A stretch of 8,485 bases of DNA from Chloroflexota bacterium (GCA_021785115.1 JAJYGO010000239.1:1-8485), one strand, 5' to 3'. Numbered from the stretch's first letter, positions 1-7,449 are shown. Notes: generated by a model from the letters alone, not told the origin. Numbers and translations are program-made.

Positions 1-33
1 CGCGCCCGGTTGCCCAGGCCGAGGGCTGAGCTC

Positions 34-1707
34 GTGCGCGGATCGCTCGTCAGCCCAGATGAAGCGACCCAGCGCGACCAGGTGCGTCGCTTCCTCGACC
101 TGCTCATCGCCGCCTGCCTGGCCGGCGGCGCGGTGGAAGCCGCCGCGGCCCTCGTCGTCGGCAGTCCCCGGTGGTTGGCGACGGCGCTCCTGCTGGGGGC
201 GCTCGCCGTCTGGCTCGCGGCGTTTGCCCGCCGGGTTGTCGGCCGCGCGCAGGTCGAGTCGGTCGTCCTTCGGGTGGCGGTCGTGCTCGTCGCCGCCGTC
301 GTCGGCATCACGCTCCTCCAGCCGTTCATCGCGCTCGTGACGGCCACCGCGCTGCTGATCCCGATCGCGGCGGCACTGCCGTATCTCGAGACCCGCTCGC
401 TCCGCCGGCTCATGCTCCTCGCCTGGGCGGCGAGCGTCGCGACGGTCGCCGCGGGCTTCCTGCCCGACGCCTCGGCCGCGCCGGCCGCGGTCATGGCGTT
501 CGTGCGGCTGTGGGCTCTTGCCATTGTGATCGGGCTCGTCTTCTTCCTCCTCTACCAATCGAGCGAGCGGCTCAAGGCGTCGAGTCGCGAGTTCCGCCGG
601 CTCTTCGGACTCTCCTCCGACCTCGCCGCGACGACCGACCCAGGGGTCCTGGGCGAGCTCGTCGCCCGGCACCTCGCGCAGGCGACCGGCTTCGAGGAGT
701 GCGTCATCTACGCCCTCGCGCCGGCCACCGGCCGCCTCGCCCCGTTCGGCTCGCACCCAGCCGAACGCGCGCTCGAGACCGACCCGGCGTCGCTGTCGGA
801 GCGGCCGGCCCTTGGGCGCGTCATCCACGACCGCGCACGCATCGTCATCGATGTCGCCGACGCGCAGGCCGACCCGGCCGAACAGGCACGCCTGCGGGCC
901 CTCGGTCGCGAGGTCATGCTCCTCCTGCCGCTGGTCGCCCGATCGGAGCCGGTCGGGGTCGCGGAGTTGACCACCTCGGGCCACCACGCGATCGACGAGC
1001 GTCGGCTCGCGCTGGCCCGGACCCTCGCGTTCGAGGCGGCCATGGCGATCGAGAACGGGCGCCTCTACCACGCGCTGCGCCATCTGGCGCTGCATGACCC
1101 ACTCACCGGCCTCGCCAACCGCAGCCTCTTCTTCGATCGGGCCGAGCACGCCCTAGCCCGCCTCGCGCGGCATGCGGGCGCGATGGTCGCGGTCCTCTTC
1201 ATTGATCTCGACGACTTCAAGGCGGTGAACGACACGTTTGGCCACGCCCGGGGTGACCGGCTGCTGACGCTTGTCGGGGCGCGACTTCGCGGGGTGCTTC
1301 GGCCGGGGGACACGGTAGCCCGCCTCGGAGGCGACGAGTTCGTGCTCCTGCTCGAAGACCTTGCCTCGGACGACGAGGCGCTCGTCGTGGCGCAGCGGGC
1401 GATCGACACCCTGGCCGCCCCCTTCGACCTTGCCGGTCAGCCGGTCCGGGTGTCCGCGTCGATCGGGGTAGCACTGTGCACCGCGGACGGCGCGACCGCC
1501 GACGAGCTCGTGCGGGAGGCCGACCTCGCGATGTATGCGGCGAAGCAGGCCGGCAAGGGGCGTACGGTGCGCTTCTCCCCCGGCCTGCCCCCGTCTCTCA
1601 GGACTGGTGCGGCCCCCGAGGCGATCACCGCCCACCCCAGCGAGCCCGCCGCGCGGGCGGCGGAACGCGGGGCAGCCGATGGTGCCGGGGCAGAGCCGAG
1701 AGCATGA
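34..1707 (+). CDS. Membrane-anchored GAF-GGDEF diguanylate cyclase
   Basis: Predicted to make cyclic di-GMP from two GTP at the inner face of the membrane. Numbered from GTG at 34 (557 aa): six hydrophobic segments at about 21-42, 46-64, 78-94, 96-115, 124-142 and 152-174; a GAF sensor domain at about 195-340; a GGDEF domain at about 350-517 that opens with HDPLTGLANR (354-363). The active site is intact: metal-binding Asp391 in IDLDDFK and GGDEF at 432-436. RPGD at 423-426, five residues before GGDEF, is the RxxD I-site known in this family for product inhibition. The last 40 residues are Ala/Pro-rich and probably disordered. I chose GTG at 34 because GAGGG lies 8 nt upstream (21-25); TTG at 10 is also in frame, and the frame is open to the window edge, so a start further upstream is possible. 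The input signal of the GAF domain is unknown. Function is firm; the start is uncertain. Confidence 0.93.
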   Translation: MRGSLVSPDEATQRDQVRRFLDLLIAACLAGGAVEAAAALVVGSPRWLATALLLGALAVWLAAFARRVVGRAQVESVVLRVAVVLVAAVVGITLLQPFIALVTATALLIPIAAALPYLETRSLRRLMLLAWAASVATVAAGFLPDASAAPAAVMAFVRLWALAIVIGLVFFLLYQSSERLKASSREFRRLFGLSSDLAATTDPGVLGELVARHLAQATGFEECVIYALAPATGRLAPFGSHPAERALETDPASLSERPALGRVIHDRARIVIDVADAQADPAEQARLRALGREVMLLLPLVARSEPVGVAELTTSGHHAIDERRLALARTLAFEAAMAIENGRLYHALRHLALHDPLTGLANRSLFFDRAEHALARLARHAGAMVAVLFIDLDDFKAVNDTFGHARGDRLLTLVGARLRGVLRPGDTVARLGGDEFVLLLEDLASDDEALVVAQRAIDTLAAPFDLAGQPVRVSASIGVALCTADGATADELVREADLAMYAAKQAGKGRTVRFSPGLPPSLRTGAAPEAITAHPSEPAARAAERGAADGAGAEPRA

Positions 1708-1816
1708 GTGGGCCAGACGCGTCCCCCTCGGGACCGACTCCGGCGATCAGGCACGCGCCTGCCCGCTGGCGCTCGCCCGGGGCGGTGGTGTCGGCCCGGC
1801 TGGCCTCTCCTGTGCG

Positions 1817-1855
1817 CTCACCCACCTCGGCATGGAGCCGGCCGGGGTGGGTGAG
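1817..1855 (+). repeat. 10-bp perfect inverted repeat with nested stem
   Basis: CTCACCCACC at 1817-1826 is the exact reverse complement of 1846-1855. The 19-nt loop contains a second stem, CGGC (1828-1831) with GCCG (1837-1840) around a 5-nt loop. It lies about 110 bp after the diguanylate cyclase stop. No T-tract follows (the next bases are TCCCC), so it is not a classical intrinsic terminator. It could be an RNA stem, a T-less terminator or a protein-binding palindrome. The repeat itself is certain; its role is unknown. Confidence 0.7.
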
Positions 1856-1911
1856 TCCCCTCCGGAACCCCGGCGCCGGGGCGCCAACTGGGCGGCGCCC
1901 ACCAGCGCGCG

Positions 1912-1952
1912 GCCACCGCTGGGCACCCGGCAGGCGTGCCATCGCCGGTGGC
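1912..1952 (+). repeat. Nested hairpin (7-bp outer, 5-bp inner stem)
   Basis: GCCACCG at 1912-1918 pairs exactly with CGGTGGC at 1946-1952. Inside the loop, GGCAC (1922-1926) pairs with GTGCC (1936-1940). Two stems nested in one another are more suggestive of RNA folding than a single stem would be, but in DNA this GC-rich it may still be chance. Confidence 0.5.
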
Positions 1953-2087
1953 GTCCGCGGTCCCGCCCAGGGTAGCGGCCTCGCATGCCTCAACCTCGAG
2001 GCGGGCGAAGCATCGGCCACGCGACCGTCGCTCGACGTTCCATCCTCTTCCCCGTCCCACCGTTGGCCCGATGCCCAACGCGGCGAA

Positions 2088-2105
2088 CCGGCCGCACCCG
2101 GCCGG
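2088..2105 (+). repeat. Tight 7-bp GC hairpin with 4-nt loop
   Basis: CCGGCCG at 2088-2094 pairs with CGGCCGG at 2099-2105 around the loop CACC. The bases after it (GGCTTCGATTC) contain no run of T. It is the most compact stem in the gap and sits about 100 bp before the start of the EAL-protein gene. It could act as a terminator or leader hairpin; the sequence does not decide. Confidence 0.5.
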
Positions 2106-2190
2106 GGCTTCGATTCATGCGGATACCGTGGTACAAATGGCTGGCGTCGAGTGGACCTCGGTCCAGGCTCAGACGCCCCGTGGGAGTGGA

Positions 2191-2196
2191 TAGCAT
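2191..2196 (+). promoter_or_regulatory. Candidate -10 box for a leaderless transcript
   Basis: TAGCAT matches TATAAT at 4 of 6 positions, including the conserved TA at the 5' end and the final AT. Seven bases separate it from ATG at 2204, so transcription would begin at or next to the start codon. No good -35 element is seen 17 bp upstream, and no Shine-Dalgarno sequence lies at normal distance from this ATG, which fits leaderless initiation. This is inference from spacing only. Confidence 0.35.
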
Positions 2197-2203
2197 CTGG
2201 CGC

Positions 2204-3961
2204 ATGAGCATGGCAGGCGCGCTCCCTGGGGGGCCCGGCGCCAGGCCCACGTCCGTCTCGGCCGCCTCCCCCATGATCGAGCGAGTGGAGCGGCGACCGC
2301 TTCGCGCGGCCCGGATCGCCGCCATCGACGACGAGTCGGCGAACCTGCGCCTGCTCGGGCGGGCCTTCGAGCAGGCCGGGTACCACCACTTCGAGGGTTT
2401 CACGGATCCCGTTCACGCGCTCGACGTGCTCGCCTCGTCCGACCCCGACCTGGTCCTGCTCGACATCGAGATGCAGCCACTCGGCGGATTGGAGGTGTTG
2501 GGCACCCTGCGGGCCCGGGCCCTGCCGGACGCCTACCTGCCGATCCTCGTGATGACCGGCGATCAGGACCGCGCCACGCGTCGGCGCGCTCTGGACCTCG
2601 GCGCCACCGACTTCCTCACGAAGCCGTTCGATCTCGCTGAGATGCTGCTGCGCTCCCGGAACCTCATCGAGGCACGGCTGCTCCATGCGGCGCTGGCCAC
2701 CCGCATCGGCACCCTCGGAAGCGAGCTCGAGGAGCACAGACAGGCCCTGGAGTCGGCGACGACGGAGCGCGCGGCCGTGGCGGCCTCGCTCGGTCGGGTC
2801 TCCGGCCTCGAGCTGCCCGAGGAGATCGGTGCCGCGCTCTGCGCGGACCTGGCCTCCGTCATCGGCGCGCGGTTCGTCACGCTGCTCGTGTTCGAGACGC
2901 ACGATCGGGCGGTCGCCTTCGTGGCCCATGGCGCGCGGTCCAGCACCGACGTGGGCTACACGATCCCGGCCGATCGCTCGCGCGAGCTCTGGCAGCGGGC
3001 CTCCGTCGGTCCCTGGGTCGAGGCCGAAGTCGCGCCTCCCGAGCGCGGCCGTGACGGCGAGCGGCTCGCGGCCGCCGGCTGGCGCAGCGCCATCTACGCG
3101 CCGCTGCGCAGCGGCGAGGAGTTGCTCGGGCTCCTCTCGGTCGGCAGTGCGACCAGGCGCCCGCCCGAGGCGCTGGCGCGCGATCTCCCCTGCGTGGTCC
3201 AGTACGCGACAGTGGCCGGCGCCCTCCTCGGGCGGTCACTCGCGCTGCGGCGCCAGGCCGCGGACGCCCGGCGCTCGATCGAATCGATCATCCGGCTGCG
3301 GGCGCTCACCCCGGTCTTTCAGCCCATCGTGTCGCTCTCGGAGACCACCCTGGTCGGCCAGGAAGCCCTCACGCGCTTCACCGACGGGACGCGGCCAGAC
3401 CAGCGGTTCGCCGAGGCGGCGAGCGTGGGGCTCGGCGTCGAGCTGGAAATGGCGGCCATCGAGGCGGCGCGCGGCGCCGCAGAGCGGCTGCCCGTCGACA
3501 CCTGGCTGAGCCTGAACCTCTCGCCGGCCGTCGTGCTGGCGGGCGCGGGGCTGGCCGATGCGCTGCGACGCTGCCCTCGACCGCTTGTCGTCGAGCTCAC
3601 CGAGCACGCGCAGGTCGAGGACTACGCGCAGCTCCGCGCGGCGCTGCGGGCGCTGGGGCCGGGCGTCCGCATTGCCGTGGATGACGCGGGAGCCGGCTAC
3701 GCGAGCATGCAGCACGTGGTCGAGCTGCAGCCGGACTTCGTCAAGCTCGACATCTCGCTCGTGCGCGGCATCGACACGGATCCTGCGCGCCAGGCCCTGG
3801 TGGCCGGCATGTGCTTCTTCGCCCAGCGGGCGGGCCTTCGCCTGATCGGCGAGGGGATCGAGTCGGACGGCGAGCTCCGCACGCTGGCCGCCCTGGGGGT
3901 GCCGCTGGGACAGGGCTACCTGCTGGGTCGGCCCCGCGCGGTGCCGTCGCGTGAACCATGA
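2204..3961 (+). CDS. REC-GAF-EAL response regulator, c-di-GMP phosphodiesterase
   Basis: Predicted cytoplasmic two-component response regulator whose output hydrolyses c-di-GMP to pGpG. Numbered from ATG at 2204 (585 aa): REC at about 38-160 with the acidic pair Asp42/Asp43, phospho-acceptor Asp87, Thr118 and Lys140-Pro; a helical, probably coiled-coil linker at about 146-200; GAF at about 200-345; EAL at about 366-580. The EAL site looks complete: Glu387 (EAL), Asn438, Glu464, Asp493-Asp494, Lys514, Glu550 and Gln570, with spacings from Asp493 to Gln570 matching those of the well-studied phosphodiesterase RocR. No GGDEF domain and no membrane segments are present. ATG at 2204 was chosen for the -10-like box just upstream; ATG at 2210 or 2273 would also leave REC whole, and the frame is open back to ATG at 1985, whose extra residues are Arg/Pro-rich and look non-coding. 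The kinase gene downstream is a candidate phosphodonor. Confidence 0.93.
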   Translation: MSMAGALPGGPGARPTSVSAASPMIERVERRPLRAARIAAIDDESANLRLLGRAFEQAGYHHFEGFTDPVHALDVLASSDPDLVLLDIEMQPLGGLEVLGTLRARALPDAYLPILVMTGDQDRATRRRALDLGATDFLTKPFDLAEMLLRSRNLIEARLLHAALATRIGTLGSELEEHRQALESATTERAAVAASLGRVSGLELPEEIGAALCADLASVIGARFVTLLVFETHDRAVAFVAHGARSSTDVGYTIPADRSRELWQRASVGPWVEAEVAPPERGRDGERLAAAGWRSAIYAPLRSGEELLGLLSVGSATRRPPEALARDLPCVVQYATVAGALLGRSLALRRQAADARRSIESIIRLRALTPVFQPIVSLSETTLVGQEALTRFTDGTRPDQRFAEAASVGLGVELEMAAIEAARGAAERLPVDTWLSLNLSPAVVLAGAGLADALRRCPRPLVVELTEHAQVEDYAQLRAALRALGPGVRIAVDDAGAGYASMQHVVELQPDFVKLDISLVRGIDTDPARQALVAGMCFFAQRAGLRLIGEGIESDGELRTLAALGVPLGQGYLLGRPRAVPSREP

Positions 3962-4044
3962 GCTCCGGGCGCACCCGAACCGTCGGGTCTGGCGGCTGGC
4001 CGGGCTCTGACTCGAGCGCGCGATACGGCGCACCCTCCGCGTGA

Positions 4045-4073
4045 GGCAGCCGCTCCGGGCCGGAGGGGCCGCC
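4045..4073 (+). terminator. Candidate terminator-like hairpin without T-tract
   Basis: The arms 4045-4057 and 4061-4073 pair at 11 of 13 positions (mismatches 4048/4070 and 4052/4066) around a 3-nt GGC loop; the top five pairs are CTCCG with CGGAG. It lies 84 bp after the phosphodiesterase stop codon. Only one TT pair follows, so it is not a textbook intrinsic terminator. High-GC bacteria do use T-poor hairpins, but the assignment is tentative. Confidence 0.35.
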
Positions 4074-4088
4074 GCTTGCCAACCAGCG

Positions 4089-4094
4089 TACGAT
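4089..4094 (+). promoter_or_regulatory. Weak -10-like box upstream of the kinase
   Basis: TACGAT matches TATAAT at 4 of 6 positions and ends 34 bases before ATG at 4129, which would give a leader of roughly 25-30 nt. No -35 element is visible at the usual distance; a TTGCCA at 4076-4081 is only 7 bp away. It is a weak candidate. Confidence 0.2.
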
Positions 4095-4128
4095 CCACGC
4101 GTTCACGCCCGCTCTGCGTCCCCTGACC

Positions 4129-7100
4129 ATGCCGCCTCACGCCTCGTCCACTGACCCGCCGCGCGAGCACCCCGCGCCCCCCCAGGGCGCGACGCTCGCC
4201 GCGCGTGCGGCGCGAGCCCTGTCGCCGCCGGCGCTGCTCGCCGCCATCGTCGAGGCGGCCGACGACGCGATCTACGCGGTGACCCTCGACGGCCGCATCA
4301 CGATCTGGAACGCGGCGGCCGAGCGGCTGTACGGCTACCCCGCGGCCGAGGTCATGGGGACGTCGCTGACCCGTCTGGCGCCGCCGGATCGGCTCGATGA
4401 GAGCCGCAGCTTGCTGGCACGCCTGGCGGCGGGCGAGCGGATCGAGCGCCTCGAGACGGTGCGCCTGACCAGGGACGGGCGGCAACTGCCGGTATCGCTC
4501 ACGATCGCGCCGGCCCGTGACAGGCGAGGCACGCTGGTCGGTGCCTCGGTGGTCGCGCGTGACAGCGATCCGGCCCGCCAGGCGAGGGCGCGGGAGACGG
4601 CGCGCCGCGAACTCCTCGAGCTCATGCCGGCGGTCGTCGTCGGGTTTGATGGCGCGCCGCTCATCCGGCTGTGGAACCGCGGTGCCGTCGCCCTGTTCGG
4701 ATGGGCCGCCGAGGAGATGGTCGGGCAGCCCGGGCCGCCGGAGCTCCGCGCATTGCTCACCGACGAGCCAGTCCGCGCCGAGGTGCCGTTCCCTCGCCGA
4801 GATGGCTCGCGCGCCACCGTGCTGGCCACGGCGTTTCCCGTCCGAGACGCCGACGGGAAGCTCCAGGGGCACCTCGTGATGGCGGCCGACATCAGCGAGC
4901 TTCGCGCGACCCAGGCGGAGCTGGCCGAGCGCGAGGCGCTCCTCCGCCGGAGCGAGGCGACCTTCCGCCTGCTCTTCGACGCAAACCCGCTGCCCATGTG
5001 GGTGTACGACCTCGAGACTCTGCGGTTTCTCGAGGTGAACGACACCGCCGTCCGTCGCTACGGGTACTCCCACGAGGAGTTCCTCGCCCTGCGCATCACC
5101 GACATCCGCCCGCTCGAGGATGTGGCGTCGCTCCTTGCCCACACCGGCCGAGCTCGTCCGACGCTCCAGGACTCGGGCCCGTGGCGTCACCGCCTCAAGG
5201 ACGGGACGCTTATCGATGTCGAGATCACGTCCCACACGCTCAGCTTCGAGGGGCGGCCGGCGGTGATGGTGGTGGCGCAGGATGTCAGCCACCGGCTCGC
5301 CGCACAGCGGGCCCTGGGCGAGAGCGAGGCCCGCTTCCGGGCCCTCTTCGAGCAATCCTCGGTGGCGACCATCATGCATCGCGCCGGGGTCATCCTCGCC
5401 GCCAACGCCGCCGTGGTGGCGCTGTTCGGGTACCACGACGCCGCCGAGGTGCTCGGCACGTCGGCGTTCGACTACCTCTCGCCGCGCTCGCGCGAGGCCG
5501 TCATCGAGCGCGCCGAGCGGCGCACCAGCGAGGACGAACCGCTCTCGTATGAGTCGATCGGCCTCCGGCGCGACGGCACGGAATTCCCGGTGCACCTGCT
5601 CGGCGCGTCGCTCGAGTTGGCCGACGGAGCGGCCACGCTGGTGTACCTCACCGATCTCACCGAGCAGCAGCGCGCCCAGGCGGAGCGCGACCGGCTGGCC
5701 TCGGCGGTCGAGCAGTCGGTCGACAACATCGTCATGTTCGACCTGGAGAACCGCATCATCTACGTCAATCCCGCCGTCGAACGCAGCACCGGGTTCTCGC
5801 GTGCGGAGCTGCTGGGCCAGCCGGCGACGGCGCTGGCCGGCGGCCTGCCCGTGGACCAGGAGTCCGCCATCGCGGAGGCGCGCGCCGCCGGACGCTCGTG
5901 GTCGGGCACCGTCACGGGCCGGCGTCGCGACGGCAAGCCCCGCCAGGTCGAGTTCACCATCTCGCCGGTGCGCGACGCCGCCGGGAAGCTGGTGGGGGCG
6001 GTGTCCCTCGGTCGCGACATCACCCGCGAGCGGGCCCTCGAGGAGCAGCTCCGCCAGGCGCAGAAGATGGAGGCGGTGGGACGGCTCGCCGGAGGCGTGG
6101 CCCACGACTTCAACAACCTGCTCACCATCATCGCCGGCAACACGCAGCTGCTCCTCGAGGAGCTCGGAGCCGGCACCGCCGCGAGAGCAGAGGGCGAGGA
6201 GATCGCGAACGCGGCGGATCGCGCGGCCAGCCTGACGCGCCAGCTCCTCGCGTTCTCCCGCAAGCAGGTCCTGGCCCCCGTGATCCTCGAGCTCGGCGCC
6301 GTCGTCACGGAACTGGCCCCCCTGGTGCGCCGCCTGGTAGGCGAGGACGTCAGGGTGAGCGTGCACGCCGACGACCCCCACGCGTCCGTCCGTGCCGACC
6401 GCTCGCAGATCGAGCAGGTGGTGATGAACCTGGTGGTCAACGCCCGCGACGCCATGCCCCAGGGTGGGCTGCTCACGATCGCCACCAGCACCGTCGAGTT
6501 GGACGCGGCCTATGGCGCCGACCACGTCGGGGTGGCCCCGGGCCCGCATGTGCAGCTCACGGTCTCGGACACCGGCGTGGGCATGGACGCCGAGACGCGG
6601 AGCCATCTATTCGAGCCCTTCTTCACCACCAAGGAGCTGGGCAAGGGCACCGGGCTCGGCCTCGCCATGGTGGATGGGATCGTGCGCCAGTCGGGCGGCC
6701 ACATTTGGGTCTACTCTGAGCCCGGCCTGGGCACCACCTTCAAGATCTACTTTCCGCAGGCGTCCGTCGAGGGCGAGATCCGGTCCCACGTTCCAGCGCC
6801 GGAGCCGGTCGCGGCCGGCACGCCGACCGTGCTCCTCGTGGAGGATGAGACAGGGGTTCGAGCGCTGGCCCGACGGTTCCTCGCTGCCGCCGGCTATACC
6901 GTGCTCGAAGCGGCCGGTCCGGCGGAGGCCCGGGAGTTGATCGCGGCTCACGCGCCCTCGATCGACCTGCTGCTCACGGACATCGTGATGCCCGGCGGCG
7001 GAGGGCCCGAGATCGCCCGCGCGCTGGCGACCGCGAACCCGGTGGCCGCGGTCGTCTACATGTCGGGCTATTCGGACGAGACGATCACGCACCACGGTGT

Positions 7101-7206
7101 GCTCGAGCCGGGCACCGCCCTGCTGCACAAGCCGTTCAGTCGCGAGCGGCTGCTGCAGGCGGTCCGCCTCGGGCTTGCCGCGGGTCGCTCGGCGCAGGGA
7201 GCGTGA
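4129..7206 (+). CDS. Soluble hybrid histidine kinase, 5x PAS-HisKA-HATPase-REC
   Basis: Predicted cytoplasmic sensor kinase (1025 aa) that autophosphorylates on His and passes phosphate to its own receiver or a partner. Domains in order: five PAS domains at about 36-148, 160-258, 276-388, 400-514 and 520-634; HisKA at about 645-712 with His659 in the H-box AHDFNNLL; HATPase_c at about 755-872 with the N-box around Asn767/Asn771, DTGVGMD at 814-820, LFEPFFTTK at 827-835 and the GTGLGL glycine box at 840-845; REC at about 898-1015 with Glu905-Asp906, phospho-acceptor Asp951, Ser979 and Lys1001-Pro. All core catalytic boxes are present. No signal peptide or membrane helix is visible, so the PAS domains should sense internal cues (redox, gas, small ligand or light), which the sequence does not reveal. 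There is no HPt domain, so relay beyond the fused receiver would need another protein. No Shine-Dalgarno precedes ATG 4129; the start is chosen by position. Neighbour to a REC-EAL protein, a possible target. Confidence 0.95.
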   Translation: MPPHASSTDPPREHPAPPQGATLAARAARALSPPALLAAIVEAADDAIYAVTLDGRITIWNAAAERLYGYPAAEVMGTSLTRLAPPDRLDESRSLLARLAAGERIERLETVRLTRDGRQLPVSLTIAPARDRRGTLVGASVVARDSDPARQARARETARRELLELMPAVVVGFDGAPLIRLWNRGAVALFGWAAEEMVGQPGPPELRALLTDEPVRAEVPFPRRDGSRATVLATAFPVRDADGKLQGHLVMAADISELRATQAELAEREALLRRSEATFRLLFDANPLPMWVYDLETLRFLEVNDTAVRRYGYSHEEFLALRITDIRPLEDVASLLAHTGRARPTLQDSGPWRHRLKDGTLIDVEITSHTLSFEGRPAVMVVAQDVSHRLAAQRALGESEARFRALFEQSSVATIMHRAGVILAANAAVVALFGYHDAAEVLGTSAFDYLSPRSREAVIERAERRTSEDEPLSYESIGLRRDGTEFPVHLLGASLELADGAATLVYLTDLTEQQRAQAERDRLASAVEQSVDNIVMFDLENRIIYVNPAVERSTGFSRAELLGQPATALAGGLPVDQESAIAEARAAGRSWSGTVTGRRRDGKPRQVEFTISPVRDAAGKLVGAVSLGRDITRERALEEQLRQAQKMEAVGRLAGGVAHDFNNLLTIIAGNTQLLLEELGAGTAARAEGEEIANAADRAASLTRQLLAFSRKQVLAPVILELGAVVTELAPLVRRLVGEDVRVSVHADDPHASVRADRSQIEQVVMNLVVNARDAMPQGGLLTIATSTVELDAAYGADHVGVAPGPHVQLTVSDTGVGMDAETRSHLFEPFFTTKELGKGTGLGLAMVDGIVRQSGGHIWVYSEPGLGTTFKIYFPQASVEGEIRSHVPAPEPVAAGTPTVLLVEDETGVRALARRFLAAAGYTVLEAAGPAEARELIAAHAPSIDLLLTDIVMPGGGGPEIARALATANPVAAVVYMSGYSDETITHHGVLEPGTALLHKPFSRERLLQAVRLGLAAGRSAQGA

Positions 7207-7220
7207 GCGACCAGGCCTCG

Positions 7221-7254
7221 CACGGAGACGCCGGCCACGGTGTCCCCATCCGTG
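7221..7254 (+). terminator. Possible hairpin after the kinase stop
   Basis: Six-base perfect arms (7221-7226 and 7249-7254) surround a 22-nt loop in which GAC (7227-7229) can also pair with GTC (7242-7244). It begins 14 bp after the kinase stop codon, the usual place for a terminator, but no T-tract follows (AAACCG). Confidence 0.2.
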
Positions 7255-7449
7255 AAACCGTCGGCGGTCTGCGAACAGGCGCGTCACCCACCGCCCCCCG
7301 CTCGGTCACCGCGGGATAGCGCCGAGTGCCAACACGACCACGTGCTGGAGCGGTCGCGGCAGGCCTCTCGGTGAGCAGGAGAACGGGCCGGCCGAGGGGT
7401 CACCGTCGCGGGCCCGCCCGTGGGAGCGCCGCGATGCGCCGCACGCACG

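Larger units (their letters stand above)
1708..2203. other. Gene-poor 496-bp gap rich in inverted repeats
   Basis: No convincing gene lies here. Frames open across the gap on both strands encode Pro/Arg/Gly/Ser-rich chains without hydrophobic cores or recognisable motifs, and the G/C bias at third positions is weaker than in the flanking genes. The stretch holds several perfect inverted repeats: 1817-1826/1846-1855 (10 bp), 1868-1881 (14-nt palindrome), 1879-1885/1894-1900 (7 bp), 1912-1918/1946-1952 (7 bp, with a nested 5-bp stem), 1987-1991/1998-2002 (5 bp), 2061-2066/2075-2080 (6 bp) and 2088-2094/2099-2105 (7 bp, 4-nt loop). Hairpins are common by chance in GC-rich DNA, so a structured RNA is only a possibility. 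It may be a long leader of the downstream gene, a small RNA or plain spacer. Confidence 0.6.
3962..4128. other. Short intergenic gap between phosphodiesterase and kinase genes
   Basis: This 167-bp gap contains the hairpin at 4045-4073 and a TACGAT -10-like box at 4089-4094. A 28-codon frame beginning with ATGA at the preceding stop (3958-4044) has no features of a gene. The gap suggests that the kinase could have its own promoter rather than being strictly co-transcribed. Confidence 0.5.

Noticed and set aside
1817..1900. Possible cobalamin, SAM, c-di-AMP or other known riboswitch
   Set aside because: The stems are clear, but none of the conserved loop sequences that I know for these classes is present.
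1957..2030. Possible c-di-GMP (GEMM-I) riboswitch upstream of the EAL gene
   Set aside because: GGTAGCGG and GGGCGAAGC recall fragments of the GEMM-I consensus, but the conserved GCAAA and ACGCAAAGCC elements are missing and the order of the parts is wrong. An Infernal scan against Rfam would settle it.
1985..2203. N-terminal extension of the EAL protein by 73 residues from ATG 1985
   Set aside because: The extra residues are Arg/Pro-rich, look like a non-coding frame, and lie before any domain of the receiver fold.
1625..2929. 434-codon minus-strand frame over the gap and the start of the REC domain
   Set aside because: Its product is Arg/Gly/Pro/Glu-rich without motifs, and it overlaps two well-supported plus-strand coding regions.
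3958..4044. 28-codon frame overlapping the phosphodiesterase stop by ATGA
   Set aside because: It is very short, Gly/Ser/Arg-rich and without a ribosome site or recognisable motif; chance overlap is likely.
3916..6606. Very long open frame (896 codons) on the minus strand, opposite the kinase
   Set aside because: The translation is rich in Arg, His, Gly and Ala with no domain, and it runs antisense to a gene with every expected kinase motif. Long antisense frames are normal in DNA this GC-rich.
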